Shown one piece after another: positions 15,737-24,416 of a DNA stretch of 40,697 bases; the first letter of the stretch is position 1; every line of letters starts with the position of its first letter. The position numbers and the translations under genes were made by a program. The notes under the pieces are model-generated. The model saw nothing but the letters and a program-made list of their open reading frames with translations. It had not been told where the DNA came from and searched no databases. The stretch lies in assembly GCA_963205075.1 (NCBI GenBank), contig CAUJIU010000044.1, forward strand, positions 1 through 40,697, read 5' to 3'. This stretch comes from Pseudomonadota bacterium (lineage in GTDB: Bacteria > Pseudomonadota > Alphaproteobacteria > Rhodobacterales > Rhodobacteraceae).

Positions 15737-17821
15737 CTATTCGGCGGCGATGCGGATCACCGGCTGCATTTCGGCCAGATGCTGGTCGGACAGGTGGCAC
15801 TTGATCTGGTGCCCCTCGGCCAGTTGCCGCACCGGCGGCAATTCGCGCTCGCACAGCCCGCCGGGCACCTTGGACTTCCAGTGGCAGCGGGTCTGGAACG
15901 GGCAGCCGGGCGGCGGGTTCATGGCCGAGGGAATGTCGCCCTCCAGCACGATATGCTGCTTGACCACCCGCGTATCGGCGATCGGCACCGCCGAAAGCAG
16001 CGCCTCGGTATAGGGGTGATAGGGCGGCGAGAACACCTGTTCGGTGGTGCCCAGCTCGACCACATGGCCCAGATACATCACCATCACCCGGTCCGACAGG
16101 TAGCGCACGATCGACAGGTCGTGGCTGATGAACAGGAGCGTGGTCTTTTCGCGCCGCTGGATATCCATCAGCAGGTCGGTGACCGCCGCCTGCACCGACA
16201 CGTCGAGCGCCGAGACCGGCTCGTCGGCGATGACGATGCGGGCGCCGCCGGCAAAGGCGCGGGCGATGCCCACCCGCTGTTTCTGGCCGCCCGACAATTG
16301 CCGCGGCATCCGGGTGGCGAAGGCGCGGGGCAGCTTGACCAGGTCGAGCAGATGCAGCATCCGCTCGCGCCGGTCGGCGTCGTTCTTGCCGATCTTGAAC
16401 ACTTCGAGCGCGCGGATGATCTGCCGCCCGACCGACATCGAGGGGTTGAGCGTGTCGAAGGGGTTCTGGAACACCATCTGGGCATCGGCGATCATCGCCG
16501 GGTCGCGCTTCTGGATCGGGATGTCCTGGATCTCGCGGCCATCGAGGATGATGCGGCCCTCGGTCGCGGTCTCGAGCCCCATCAGCACCTTGGCGAAGGT
16601 GGACTTGCCGCAGCCCGATTCGCCGACGATGGCCAGCGTCTCGCTTTCGCGCGCCTCGAAGCTGAGCGACTCGTTGGCCTTGACCACCTTGGTTTCGCTG
16701 CCGCCGAACAGCGCGTTGGCGGCGACCTCGTAGTATTTCTTGAGGTTGTCCATGCGCAGCACCACCTCGCCGATCGGGGCCTTCTCGCGCTTGATGGTGG
16801 CCGCGACCGGGGCGTGCCAGTCGATCTCGGTGTATTTCAGGCAGCGGGTGCCGTGGCGGTCCTCGCCGGCGATGTCCTGCATCGGGATATCGGCCGCGTC
16901 GCAGCGCCCGGCCTCGAAATAGTCGCAGCGCGGGCCGAAATTGCAGCCATCGGGGCGCTCGTGCGGCAGCGGGAAATTGCCGGGAATGGCCACCAGCGGA
17001 TGCAGGTTCTTGTCGGCGCCGGGCAGCGGGATCGAGCGGAACAGCGCCTGGGTATAGGGGTGCTGCATCTTGTCGAACACGTCCTTGATGCTGCCGGTCT
17101 CGACCGCCTCGCCCGAATACATCACGCAGATGCGGTCGCAGGTCTCCAGCACCAGCCCCAGATTGTGGCTGATGAACAGCATCGAGGTGCCGTATTTCTT
17201 GCCCAGGTCCTTGACCAGCTGCACCACCGAGGCCTCGACGGTGACGTCGAGCGCGGTGGTCGGCTCGTCGAGGATCAGGAGCGCGGGCTTGGACATCAGC
17301 GCCATGGCGATGACGATGCGCTGCTGCTGGCCGCCCGAAAGCTGGTGGGGATAGGATTTGAGGATCCGCTCTGGGTCGGGCAGCTTGACGTCGGTCACCA
17401 CTTCCAGCGCGCGGGCATGGGCCTCGGCGGCACCGATGCCCTCGTGGATCATCGGCACTTCCATCAGCTGCTTGCCGATCTTCATCGCCGGATTGAGCGA
17501 GGCCATCGGCTCCTGGTAGATCATGGCGATCTCGGAGCCGCGCACCCCGCGCAGCTCCGCTTCGGTCATCTGGCCGAGGTCGCGGCCCTTGAACTTGATC
17601 GAGCCGCCGACGATGCGGCCGTTGACGCCCAGATCCTGCATGACGCCGAGCGCCACGGTCGATTTGCCGCAACCGCTTTCGCCCACCAGCCCCATCGCCT
17701 CGCCGGGCTGGACGATGCAGGAGAAATCCATCACCGCCGGGATCTCGCGCAGGCGGGTGAAGAAGCTGATCGAGAGCCGGTCGATTTCGAGGATCGGGCC
17801 GTCGAAGTCCCATTTGCTCAT
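15737..17821 (-). CDS. Fused double ABC ATPase (DppD-DppF type)
   Basis: A 694-residue ATPase with two nucleotide-binding domains, equal to DppD and DppF joined in one chain. Domain 1 has Walker A GESGCGKS at 47-54, signature LSGGQQQR and Walker B LLILDEP. Domain 2 has Walker A near 398-405, signature LSGGQKQR and VIADEP. Each ends with the Oligo_HPY-type extension with paired cysteines (CNFGPRC..., CPFQTRC...). The start 17821 was chosen because upstream residues belong to a non-conserved, repeat-containing gap. It is the last gene of the importer operon and drives uptake through the two permeases. The substrate (peptide, opine, nickel or sugar) cannot be assigned. Confidence 0.92.
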   Translation of the reverse strand: MSKWDFDGPILEIDRLSISFFTRLREIPAVMDFSCIVQPGEAMGLVGESGCGKSTVALGVMQDLGVNGRIVGGSIKFKGRDLGQMTEAELRGVRGSEIAMIYQEPMASLNPAMKIGKQLMEVPMIHEGIGAAEAHARALEVVTDVKLPDPERILKSYPHQLSGGQQQRIVIAMALMSKPALLILDEPTTALDVTVEASVVQLVKDLGKKYGTSMLFISHNLGLVLETCDRICVMYSGEAVETGSIKDVFDKMQHPYTQALFRSIPLPGADKNLHPLVAIPGNFPLPHERPDGCNFGPRCDYFEAGRCDAADIPMQDIAGEDRHGTRCLKYTEIDWHAPVAATIKREKAPIGEVVLRMDNLKKYYEVAANALFGGSETKVVKANESLSFEARESETLAIVGESGCGKSTFAKVLMGLETATEGRIILDGREIQDIPIQKRDPAMIADAQMVFQNPFDTLNPSMSVGRQIIRALEVFKIGKNDADRRERMLHLLDLVKLPRAFATRMPRQLSGGQKQRVGIARAFAGGARIVIADEPVSALDVSVQAAVTDLLMDIQRREKTTLLFISHDLSIVRYLSDRVMVMYLGHVVELGTTEQVFSPPYHPYTEALLSAVPIADTRVVKQHIVLEGDIPSAMNPPPGCPFQTRCHWKSKVPGGLCERELPPVRQLAEGHQIKCHLSDQHLAEMQPVIRIAAE

Positions 17822-17864
17822 GGTGTCATCGTCCTTTCCGTCGGGGTTCCTGGCGGGTGCGGGA

Positions 17865-17900
17865 CCGGGGCTGGCCCCGGACCCCAGGATATTTGGGGCC
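17865..17900. repeat. Intercistronic hairpin element, Rhodobacterales-type
   Basis: Between the ATPase and permease genes there are two adjacent inverted repeats: CCGGGGC (17865-17871) with GCCCCGG (17874-17880), and CCCCA (17882-17886) with TGGGG (17894-17898). The minus-strand text TTTTGGCCCCAAATATCCT resembles the 14451-14467 text TTTTGGCACAAATACCT after aroB. I recall this as a common 3'-end element in Rhodobacteraceae genomes; not searched. Confidence 0.5.
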
Positions 17901-17911
17901 AAAAGAAGCGG

Positions 17912-19342
17912 TCAGTCCTTGAGGCTTTCTTCGCGCAGGCCATCGGCCAGCAGGTTGAGGCCCAGCACCAGGCTCAGCAGGGCCAGCGCCGGGGGCAGGG
18001 CGGGGTGCGGGTAGATGGACAGGAGCTTGCGGCCGGCATTGATGGTCGAGCCCCAGTCCGGGCTTTCGGGCGGCAGGCCGAGGCCGAAGAAGCCCAGCGT
18101 GCCGAGCAGGATGGTGGTGTAGCCGATGCGCAGGCAGAAATCGACGATCAGCGGGCCGCGGGCATTGGGCAGCATTTCCCACAGCATGATGTACCAGCCG
18201 GTCTCGCCGCGGGTCTGGGCGGCGGCGACATAGTCGCGCGTGGCCAGTTCCAGCGACAGCGAGCGCACGATGCGGAACACGGTCGGGGCGTTGACGAAGA
18301 CCACCGAGACGAAGACCACCAGGATGCCGCCTGGGATGTCGAACAGGTCGAGCCAGGCCGGCATGAAGGCGAAGACCGTGCCCGGCTGCGAGATCAGCGA
18401 CAGGTAGACCCAGCCCATGGCGCCCAGCACCAGCGCCAGCAGGATGTTGCGGCGGGCGGGATCGGTGCGGTAGCGCGAGTTCAGGAGCACGCCGAAGAAC
18501 ACCAGCGGGAAGATGAACAGCACCGCCGCCATGTAGGAGGGAATGCCGGTCAGCACGATCTCGGGGGTGACCAGCAGGTAGAACAGCAAGATCACCGGGA
18601 AGGCGAGGATCAGGTTGGCCAGGAAGGACAGCACCGTGTCGAGCCGCTTGCCGTAATAGCCCGCCGGCACGCCGAGCGTGATGCCCACCATGAAGGCGAA
18701 CAGCGTGGCCAGCGGCGCGATCTGGATGACCTCCCAGCTGCCATGGACCATGCGGCTGAACACGTCGCGGGCAAGGTTGTCGCCGCCCAGCAGGTAATGC
18801 GGCCACAGGCCGTTTTCGGGCGCGCCGGGCACCGGAACGCCGGGCAGCTTGTTCTTGAGGCCCGAGATCTGGGCCAGCGGGTCATGGGTGGCGATCCAGC
18901 CGAACAGGGCCACGAACAGCCCGGTGAACACCCAGAACATCACCAGCCCGAAGCCGATCATGCCGATATTGGAGTCAAACAGCTTGCCATAGAGGCCGAG
19001 CCGGCGCTTGAAGGTGATGGACAGGGCAAAGACCACGATCAGCGCGATCCAGACCGGCAGGAACCGTTTGGAGATGGCGCCGACGATGCCGGCCTTGCCG
19101 TAGGGCATCACCACCCCGCCGACGAGATAGGCCAGGCACAGCGCGACCAGCAGCCCGAACAGCACCCGCACCGCCAGGCCCGCGAGGCCGGGAAGGCCGC
19201 GGCTGGTGGAGCCGCGCGCGGCCGGGACCACGAGCGACAGGACCACCTGCAGCACCGCCATGACGGCGAAGGCCGCCGCGGCCACGGCCAGCGCGGGGTT
19301 CAGGAAGGTTCCGAGCGAACCGGTCCAGGTGAGTTGTTCCAT
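17912..19342 (-). CDS. ABC importer permease (DppC-like) with N-terminal membrane extension
   Basis: A 476-residue inner-membrane permease of the DppC/OppC type, well above the usual 280-350 residues. The C-terminal part has the standard BPD_transp_1 core and the EAA-like loop (about 375-400, AAAQTRGETGWYIMLWEMLP). An OppC_N-like segment (KRRLGLYGKLFDSNIG) starts near 110. Before this there are about 105 extra residues with three or four predicted membrane helices. The reading frame is intact, so the extension is real unless the start is further downstream. It is 13 bp after the DppB-like gene. Substrate unknown. Confidence 0.88.
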   Translation of the reverse strand: MEQLTWTGSLGTFLNPALAVAAAAFAVMAVLQVVLSLVVPAARGSTSRGLPGLAGLAVRVLFGLLVALCLAYLVGGVVMPYGKAGIVGAISKRFLPVWIALIVVFALSITFKRRLGLYGKLFDSNIGMIGFGLVMFWVFTGLFVALFGWIATHDPLAQISGLKNKLPGVPVPGAPENGLWPHYLLGGDNLARDVFSRMVHGSWEVIQIAPLATLFAFMVGITLGVPAGYYGKRLDTVLSFLANLILAFPVILLFYLLVTPEIVLTGIPSYMAAVLFIFPLVFFGVLLNSRYRTDPARRNILLALVLGAMGWVYLSLISQPGTVFAFMPAWLDLFDIPGGILVVFVSVVFVNAPTVFRIVRSLSLELATRDYVAAAQTRGETGWYIMLWEMLPNARGPLIVDFCLRIGYTTILLGTLGFFGLGLPPESPDWGSTINAGRKLLSIYPHPALPPALALLSLVLGLNLLADGLREESLKD

Positions 19343-19355
19343 GGGGCGGGCTCCT

Positions 19356-20402
19356 TCAGGAAATCCGGATGCGCGGGTTCAGGAAGACATAGCCGATGTC
19401 GGAGATCAGCTGGGTGGTCAGCACCACCACCACCGAAACCACCGAGACCCCGAGCAGCAGCTCGATGTCGTTGTTGCCGGCGGCCTGCACCAGCGTCCAG
19501 CCGAAGCCCTTGTAGTTGAACAGCGATTCCACGATCACCACCCCGTTGAGCAGCCAGGGGAACTGCAGCATGATGACGGTGAACGGCGCGATCAGCGCGT
19601 TGCGCAGGGCGTGCCGGATGACGATGTTGCTGAAGGACACGCCCTTCAGCCGGGCGGTGCGGATATACTGCGCCGTCATCACCTCGGTCATCGAGGCGCG
19701 GGTCATGCGGGCGATGTAGCCCATGCCGTAGAGCGCCACGGTCATCACCGGCAGGGTGAAGTTGACGAAGGTCATGTCGTCCATGGCCGAGGTTGCCGAG
19801 CCGTTGAACCATTTCAGCCCGACAGCCGACGAGGCGAAAATGCCGATGAACACCACGCCCGAGACATATTCGGGGGTCGCGGTGGTCAGGATGGAAATGG
19901 TCGAGAGCGGGCGGTCGAGCCGCGAGCCCTCCTTCATGCCCGCAACCACGCCGATCAGCAGCGCCGAGGGCACCATCACGATCATCACCCAGAGCATCAG
20001 CTTGGCGGTTTGCCACAGCCGGGTGCTGACGATGGACGAGACATCTTCCTTGAACACCGTCGAGTGGCCCCAGTCGCCCTGCAGCACGCCGCAGCGGCGC
20101 GGCGCGGCGGCGGGGTCGGCGCCCTGCTCGATGCAGCGTCCGGTCACCCGGCCCTGATCATCGGTGCGGGTCCAGCCGGGCCAGACGCCCAGCCATTCAC
20201 CGTAGCGGATGAGGATCGGCTGGGCGTAGCCGTTCTTTTCCAGCCAGCTGGCAACCTCGACATCGGTGATCCGCGAGCCGGCCTCGGATTTGGCGACTTT
20301 CTCGAGGTTGGGCGCAAGGTTGGTCAGCACGAAAACGATGAAGGTCAGGCAGATCGCAGTCAGCACCATCGTAAACGAGCGTCGGAGCAGGAATGCCAGC
20401 AT
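19356..20402 (-). CDS. ABC importer permease (DppB-like)
   Basis: A 348-residue inner-membrane permease of the DppB/OppB type. TM1 is near 10-30 (MVLTAICLTFIVFVL). A large periplasmic loop (about 35-135) contains two cysteines (C90- and C104-region, GRCIEQ and RRCGVL) that could form a disulfide. The BPD_transp_1 core follows, with the conserved loop TARLKGVSFSNIVIRHALRNAL near 245. It pairs with the DppC-like protein to form the channel. A 135-bp gap with a long stem-loop separates it from the binding-protein gene. Confidence 0.9.
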   Translation of the reverse strand: MLAFLLRRSFTMVLTAICLTFIVFVLTNLAPNLEKVAKSEAGSRITDVEVASWLEKNGYAQPILIRYGEWLGVWPGWTRTDDQGRVTGRCIEQGADPAAAPRRCGVLQGDWGHSTVFKEDVSSIVSTRLWQTAKLMLWVMIVMVPSALLIGVVAGMKEGSRLDRPLSTISILTTATPEYVSGVVFIGIFASSAVGLKWFNGSATSAMDDMTFVNFTLPVMTVALYGMGYIARMTRASMTEVMTAQYIRTARLKGVSFSNIVIRHALRNALIAPFTVIMLQFPWLLNGVVIVESLFNYKGFGWTLVQAAGNNDIELLLGVSVVSVVVVLTTQLISDIGYVFLNPRIRIS

Positions 20403-20488
20403 CAGTCATGGTCCTTCTGGCCGCAGTCGCCAGGGACCGGTGTCAGGAGACTGACAGGACCAGGCCGGCGCCGCTTGCGGAGGGAAGA

Positions 20489-20518
20489 AATGCGCGGGAG
20501 AACGGGCTCCCGCGCATT
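20489..20518 (-). terminator. Intercistronic stem-loop after the binding-protein gene
   Basis: Perfect 12-bp arms (20489-20500 and 20507-20518) with a 6-nt loop lie between the binding-protein and permease genes. There is no U-tract. In importer operons such a hairpin commonly keeps binding-protein mRNA more abundant than permease mRNA, by partial termination or by blocking 3' decay. Confidence 0.65.
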
Positions 20519-20537
20519 GGTCGTCACGTCAGGCCGA

Positions 20538-22190
20538 TCAGGCGTCCATCCACCACTTGTAGTGGTGGTGCTCGAAGGTCGGATGCATGTCGGCACCGTG
20601 CACGTTCGGGGTCATGTGGCGATAGAGCGAGCGCCAGTAGGGCTGCACCATCACGCCCTCGTCCTGCATGATCTTCTCGATCTTGGCCATCACCTCGCGG
20701 CGCTGGTCGGCGTCGGCCAGCGACATCGCCTGGGTCAGCAATGCGTCGAACTCGGCATTGGAGAAGGCGCTTTCGTTCCAGGCCGCACCCGAGACATAGG
20801 CCAGCGCCAGAACCTGCACACCAAGCGGGCGCATGTTCCATTCGGTGGCCGAGAACGGGTACTTGGTCCAGTCGTTCCAGAAGGTGGAGCCGGGCAGGAC
20901 CGTTCGCTTGATGTTGATGCCCGCATCGCGCATCTGTGCCGCAACCGCGTCACAGGTGGCCGCCTGCCAGGCATCGTCGATCGAGATCAGCTCGAACTCG
21001 GTATCGGCGTGGCCGGCGGCCTCGATGCCGGCCTTTGCCGCTGCCGGATCGACCACCTGGGGCGGCAATTGCGCATATTCCGGGTGGATCGGGCAGACAT
21101 GGTGGTTTTCAGCCGGCAGGCCCAGGCCGTTATAGCCCAGTTCGAGCACGACCGAGTTGTCGACCGCCATTTGCAGCGACCGGCGCACGTCGCCGTTGTC
21201 ATAGGGCGCCGAAAGCTGGTTGAAGCGCACGGCGATGGTCGCGGAAGTGACCGCCTCCGAACGGGTCCAGCCGATGCTGTCATAGATGCCGATGAAGTCG
21301 CCGACCGACTGGTAGGTGATGTCGATCTCGCCGGACTCGGCCGCGGCCACGGCCGCCGAGGGATCGGTGCCATAGTCGATATACTCGATCCGGTCCAGGT
21401 AGGGGCCGCCATAGACGTCGGTGCCCCACCACGGATGATCGGCGTTGCGCACCAGCACCTGCTTGACGCCGACCTCGTTGCTTTCGGGCAGATAGGGCCC
21501 GGTGCCGACCGGGTTGGTCGACGGGTCGCCGCCGTCATAGGCGGAATGGACGATGGCCGCGGGATAGTCGGCCATGCCGGGGATGATCGAGATGTCGGCG
21601 CTGCTGAGCACCAGCTTGACGGTCATGTCGTCGACCACCGTGATGGCGCCGTCGCGGGCCATGTTGGTGGCCGCATCGACCAGCGCAATCATGCGGGCGG
21701 CCATCGAGTTGCCCTCGACCGTGCCGTCGCACCAGCGGGTGATGTTGTTGGCCACGTCGGCGGCGGTGAAGGCGTCGCCGTTGTTCCAGGTCACGCCGGG
21801 GCGGACATGCAACGTGTATTCGGTTGCATCGTCATTGGCTTCCCAGCTTTCCAGCAACATGCCGCGGAAGGTGCCGTCAGCATTGTACTCGACCAGGTAT
21901 TCCAGCCAGCCGCGCGAGAAGTTGGCCAATTGCGACCAGTCGTAGATGCGCGGATCCTTGAGCGCCTTGGTCTCCATTTCCATGCGCAGCGTGCCGCCCA
22001 TGGTGGCATGCGATTCCGCCATCACCGGGCTGTCGAGGCCGATCAGTCCGTAGGCGGCGGTCGCCGTCAGGCCGAGGGCGGTGGAACGGGTCAGAAATTC
22101 GCGCCGGCTCAGATGCCCGCGCTTTTCTTCTTCGGCATACATCAGGGCGGCCGGATGAATCGGCGCACCAAGCTGAGTGTCATGCATCAT
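20538..22190 (-). CDS. ABC importer substrate-binding protein (SBP_bac_5 type)
   Basis: A 550-residue periplasmic binding protein of the peptide/nickel/opine class. It has a twin-arginine signal ([15 protein letters not shown] near 28-42) preceded by a long n-region, and cleavage is likely near VMAES. The class text includes [19 protein letters not shown] and the C-terminal region with [16 protein letters not shown]. The start at 22190 has GGGAG 6 nt upstream. It is the first gene of the importer operon, downstream of an AraC-type regulator on the same strand. Export through Tat implies folding before transport. The ligand cannot be told. Confidence 0.92.
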   Translation of the reverse strand: MMHDTQLGAPIHPAALMYAEEEKRGHLSRREFLTRSTALGLTATAAYGLIGLDSPVMAESHATMGGTLRMEMETKALKDPRIYDWSQLANFSRGWLEYLVEYNADGTFRGMLLESWEANDDATEYTLHVRPGVTWNNGDAFTAADVANNITRWCDGTVEGNSMAARMIALVDAATNMARDGAITVVDDMTVKLVLSSADISIIPGMADYPAAIVHSAYDGGDPSTNPVGTGPYLPESNEVGVKQVLVRNADHPWWGTDVYGGPYLDRIEYIDYGTDPSAAVAAAESGEIDITYQSVGDFIGIYDSIGWTRSEAVTSATIAVRFNQLSAPYDNGDVRRSLQMAVDNSVVLELGYNGLGLPAENHHVCPIHPEYAQLPPQVVDPAAAKAGIEAAGHADTEFELISIDDAWQAATCDAVAAQMRDAGINIKRTVLPGSTFWNDWTKYPFSATEWNMRPLGVQVLALAYVSGAAWNESAFSNAEFDALLTQAMSLADADQRREVMAKIEKIMQDEGVMVQPYWRSLYRHMTPNVHGADMHPTFEHHHYKWWMDA

Positions 22191-22253
22191 AATCGTCTCC
22201 CTTTTGTGTCGCTCTTTTTCTTCGATCGGCGGATTGTGTCGCGCGTCAAAGTC

Positions 22254-22268
22254 CCTGCCTCAGGCAGG
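22254..22268. promoter_or_regulatory. Perfect 7-bp inverted repeat in the binding-protein leader
   Basis: CCTGCCT-C-AGGCAGG lies 64 bp upstream of the binding-protein start, inside the predicted 5' leader. It could be an operator or a leader hairpin. Confidence 0.4.
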
Positions 22269-22297
22269 TTCGCGCCATTTCATCCCCTCTCGTGACC

Positions 22298-22326
22298 ATT
22301 CGGCACCCTTTTTCGCATCAGGTCAA
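22298..22326 (-). promoter_or_regulatory. Candidate promoter of the ABC importer operon
   Basis: On the minus strand -35 TTGACC (22326-22321), 17-nt spacer, -10 CCGAAT (22303-22298). The -10 is poor, as expected for an activator-dependent promoter. A start near 22291 would give a leader of about 100 nt. Confidence 0.4.
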
Positions 22327-22334
22327 TGGCGGCT

Positions 22335-22400
22335 TTCGGCATATGGGATCACAAATGCGACTCATCATGATTATGAAAAAGCCAATTAGGATATGCCGAA
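22335..22400. promoter_or_regulatory. 10-bp inverted repeat pair, candidate operator of the AraC regulator
   Basis: TTCGGCATAT (22335-22344) and ATATGCCGAA (22391-22400) are perfect inverted copies 46 bp apart. The inner arm ends 9 bp from the candidate -35 box, and the outer arm is about 105 bp upstream of the predicted start. The placement fits a class of activator sites for the AraC-family gene just upstream. The 280-bp gap holds no gene. Confidence 0.45.
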
Positions 22401-22470
22401 TGCGGCTGCGGGCCGCCGGGCGAGGTCGGTTTCGGGCGATGTCGGTTTTGCGCGATCTGCCGGCGGGCGG

Positions 22471-23310
22471 TCAGGCCCCGGCCGGGGCCGGGTTGCGCCG
22501 GAACCCCGATGGCGTCTGGCCGGTGCGCAGCTGGAATGCGCGGGTGAAATAGGCCGGCGAGGCAAAGCCCAGCGCCCGGGCGATATCCTGCACCGGGGTC
22601 CGGGTCTCGCGTAGCAGCAGGCGGGCCTCGTAGATCACCCGGTCCTTCAGCAGCATATGCGCCGAGCGCCCGCAGGTGATGCGGCAGCAGCGGGTCAGAT
22701 GCGTGGGCGTGACCCCGAGGCGGGCGGCATAGTCGGCCACGCCGCGCGGCAGGTGGAAATCGCGCTCGATCAGGTCGGTATAGGCGGCGACCAGCCGCGC
22801 CGCGGCCGAGGCGGCGCGCTCGTCCCTGGGGTCGCCGGCATGGGCCTCCATCTGCCGCTCGAAATAGACGCCCAGCAGCCCCAGATGGTAATGCGCGGCG
22901 CGCGAATGGGCCGAGCGGCCGGATTTGACCTCGCGCTCGAGGCTGTCGAAGATCGTCGCCAGCTCTTTTTGCGCCACCACGTCGCGCAGGCGCAGATGCA
23001 CCACCTCGTCGGGCCATTCATGCGCCATCGCCGCCGGGATGGTCAGGATCTGGCCGTAGACCGTCGGGCCGACCTCGTAGCCATACATGACATGGGCCGG
23101 CAGGTAGATCAGGTTGTTGGGTCCGTAACCGGAGGTCAGTCCGGCGATGGTGATGCGCCCCTGGCCCTTGGCGATGAACAAGAGGCGCGGGGTGGCATGG
23201 CTGCGCATGGCCTCGGTGCGCCAGCGCCCGGCCTGTGGATTGGGCGCGATCGGGGTCAACATCAGCCGCTGGTCAGCACTGGGGATCGTTCGTCTTGTCT
23301 GATCCGCCAT
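22471..23310 (-). CDS. AraC-family transcriptional regulator
   Basis: A 279-residue regulator with an N-terminal cupin-like ligand-sensing domain (about 20-150) and a C-terminal AraC DNA-binding domain with two helix-turn-helix motifs (about 180-275): one around VADYAARLGVTPTHLTRCCR and a second in VQDIARALGFASPAYFTRAF, ending in RTGQTPSGFRR. The start at 23310 has GGAG 6 nt upstream; an upstream start at 23373 would add non-conserved residues. It is on the same strand as, and 280 bp upstream of, the importer operon, so it is the probable regulator of that operon. The inducer is unknown. Confidence 0.9.
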   Translation of the reverse strand: MADQTRRTIPSADQRLMLTPIAPNPQAGRWRTEAMRSHATPRLLFIAKGQGRITIAGLTSGYGPNNLIYLPAHVMYGYEVGPTVYGQILTIPAAMAHEWPDEVVHLRLRDVVAQKELATIFDSLEREVKSGRSAHSRAAHYHLGLLGVYFERQMEAHAGDPRDERAASAAARLVAAYTDLIERDFHLPRGVADYAARLGVTPTHLTRCCRITCGRSAHMLLKDRVIYEARLLLRETRTPVQDIARALGFASPAYFTRAFQLRTGQTPSGFRRNPAPAGA

Positions 23311-23396
23311 CTGCGTCTCCGATGTTGATTTTGTGCAAGACTTGCCGGGAAACCGTCGCAAGACAATGGGCAAGTCTGCCGCAGGTTGCAGTTTTC

Positions 23397-23417
23397 TGTG
23401 GATCAGCCTGTGGATGA
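23397..23417. other. Two DnaA-box-like sequences at the miaA 3' end
   Basis: TGTGGATCA (23397-23405) and TGTGGATGA (23409-23417) each match 8 of 9 bases of the DnaA box TGTGGATAA, 12 bp apart. A third TGTGGATTG is at 23234-23242 in the araC gene. They overlap coding sequence, so binding is only a possibility. Confidence 0.3.
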
Positions 23418-24290
23418 AACCGGGATAACCTGCCAGTCCCGCATCCGGGCCCGAAACCAGGTGCGCTGCCGCTTGGCATATTGCCGCGATCCGGTGATGG
23501 CGGCCGCGCGCGCCTCCTCCAGCGTCATTTCGCCGCGCAGATGGGCGACCAGTTCGGCCGCGCCGATGGCCCGGGAGGACAGATGCGCGGGCGACCAGCG
23601 GTCGAGCATGGCGCGGGCCTCGTCCAGCGCGCCCTGCGCCAGCATCTGGTCGAAGCGGCGGCTGATGCGGTCGTTCAGCCAGTCCCTGTCGGCCTCCAGA
23701 ACCAGCGCGGTTGCATTCGCCAACGGCAACAGCGCCGGCGGCGTCCGGCGCTGCCAGTGCAGGATCGGGTGCCCGGTGGCGCGCGCCACCTCCCAGGCCC
23801 GCTGCACCCGGGCGCGGTTGCGCCGGTCGAGCCCGGCGCGGGTCTCGGGGTCAAGTTCGGCCAGCAGCCGGTCGAGCGGCAGGGCATCGGCCGCGCGCCG
23901 GATGGCGGGCGGGGTCGGGGGGATCTCGGCCAGACCTTCGGTCAGGGCGGTGAAATAGAGCCCGGTGCCGCCGACGATGACCGGCCGCGCGCCGCCCCGC
24001 AACAGCGGCGCCACCTCGCGCAGCCAGTCGCCGGTGGAATAGGGCGCGTCGAAGGGCACATGCCCGTAAAGGCGGTGCGGGGCGGCGGCCAGATCCGCCG
24101 CGCCCGGCCGCGCGGTCAGGATCCGCCAGCCATCGAACACCTGCAAGGCGTCGGCATTGACGATCACGCCACCGCCGGCGGCGGCGATCCGCAGCGCCAG
24201 CGCCGATTTGCCCGAGGCGGTCGGCCCGGCGATCAGCACCGGCCGGTCGGGGGCAAGGCGCGCGATCAGGTCTGCGAGCGGGGATGACAT
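23403..24290 (-). CDS. miaA: tRNA dimethylallyltransferase MiaA
   Basis: A 295-residue enzyme that adds the isopentenyl group to A37 of tRNAs reading UNN codons. The P-loop GPTASGKS is at 22-29, followed by a [11 protein letters not shown] motif, VGGTGLYF and the [12 protein letters not shown] tRNA-contact region; the C-terminal [11 protein letters not shown] motif is present. Start 24290 (MSSPL) was chosen; an ATG at 24299 (MPPM) is a close alternative. It is divergent from pyrH across 126 bp. The frame stays open far upstream across pyrH, but that part is antisense to pyrH and not the gene. Confidence 0.94.
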   Translation of the reverse strand: MSSPLADLIARLAPDRPVLIAGPTASGKSALALRIAAAGGGVIVNADALQVFDGWRILTARPGAADLAAAPHRLYGHVPFDAPYSTGDWLREVAPLLRGGARPVIVGGTGLYFTALTEGLAEIPPTPPAIRRAADALPLDRLLAELDPETRAGLDRRNRARVQRAWEVARATGHPILHWQRRTPPALLPLANATALVLEADRDWLNDRISRRFDQMLAQGALDEARAMLDRWSPAHLSSRAIGAAELVAHLRGEMTLEEARAAAITGSRQYAKRQRTWFRARMRDWQVIPVSSTG

Positions 24291-24343
24291 CGGCGGCATT
24301 GGCCCTTTTCTGCCTGCGGCTCCATTTAGGCTGCCAAGCGGCA

Positions 24344-24372
24344 TTGAACCCAGCCCCCTTTTGCGACATTTT
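24344..24372 (+). promoter_or_regulatory. Candidate promoter for pyrH operon
   Basis: -35 TTGAAC (24344-24349), 17-nt spacer, weak -10 CATTTT (24367-24372). It is placed about 45 bp before the pyrH start, in the divergent miaA/pyrH gap. Confidence 0.3.
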
Positions 24373-24416
24373 GCCAGCCGACAAAAGATGGCGGCAAAGC
24401 GCGCGGGGGACAGGCA

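Noticed and set aside
15779-19519. A very long plus-strand open frame across the ATPase and permease genes
   Set aside because: It lies opposite well-conserved ABC transporter genes, has no family sequence, and is rich in His, Gln and Arg, as expected from antisense GC-rich DNA.
19206-22295. A 1029-residue plus-strand open frame opposite the permease and binding-protein genes
   Set aside because: Antisense shadow: the minus-strand genes are recognisable members of the importer and the plus-strand product has no domain.
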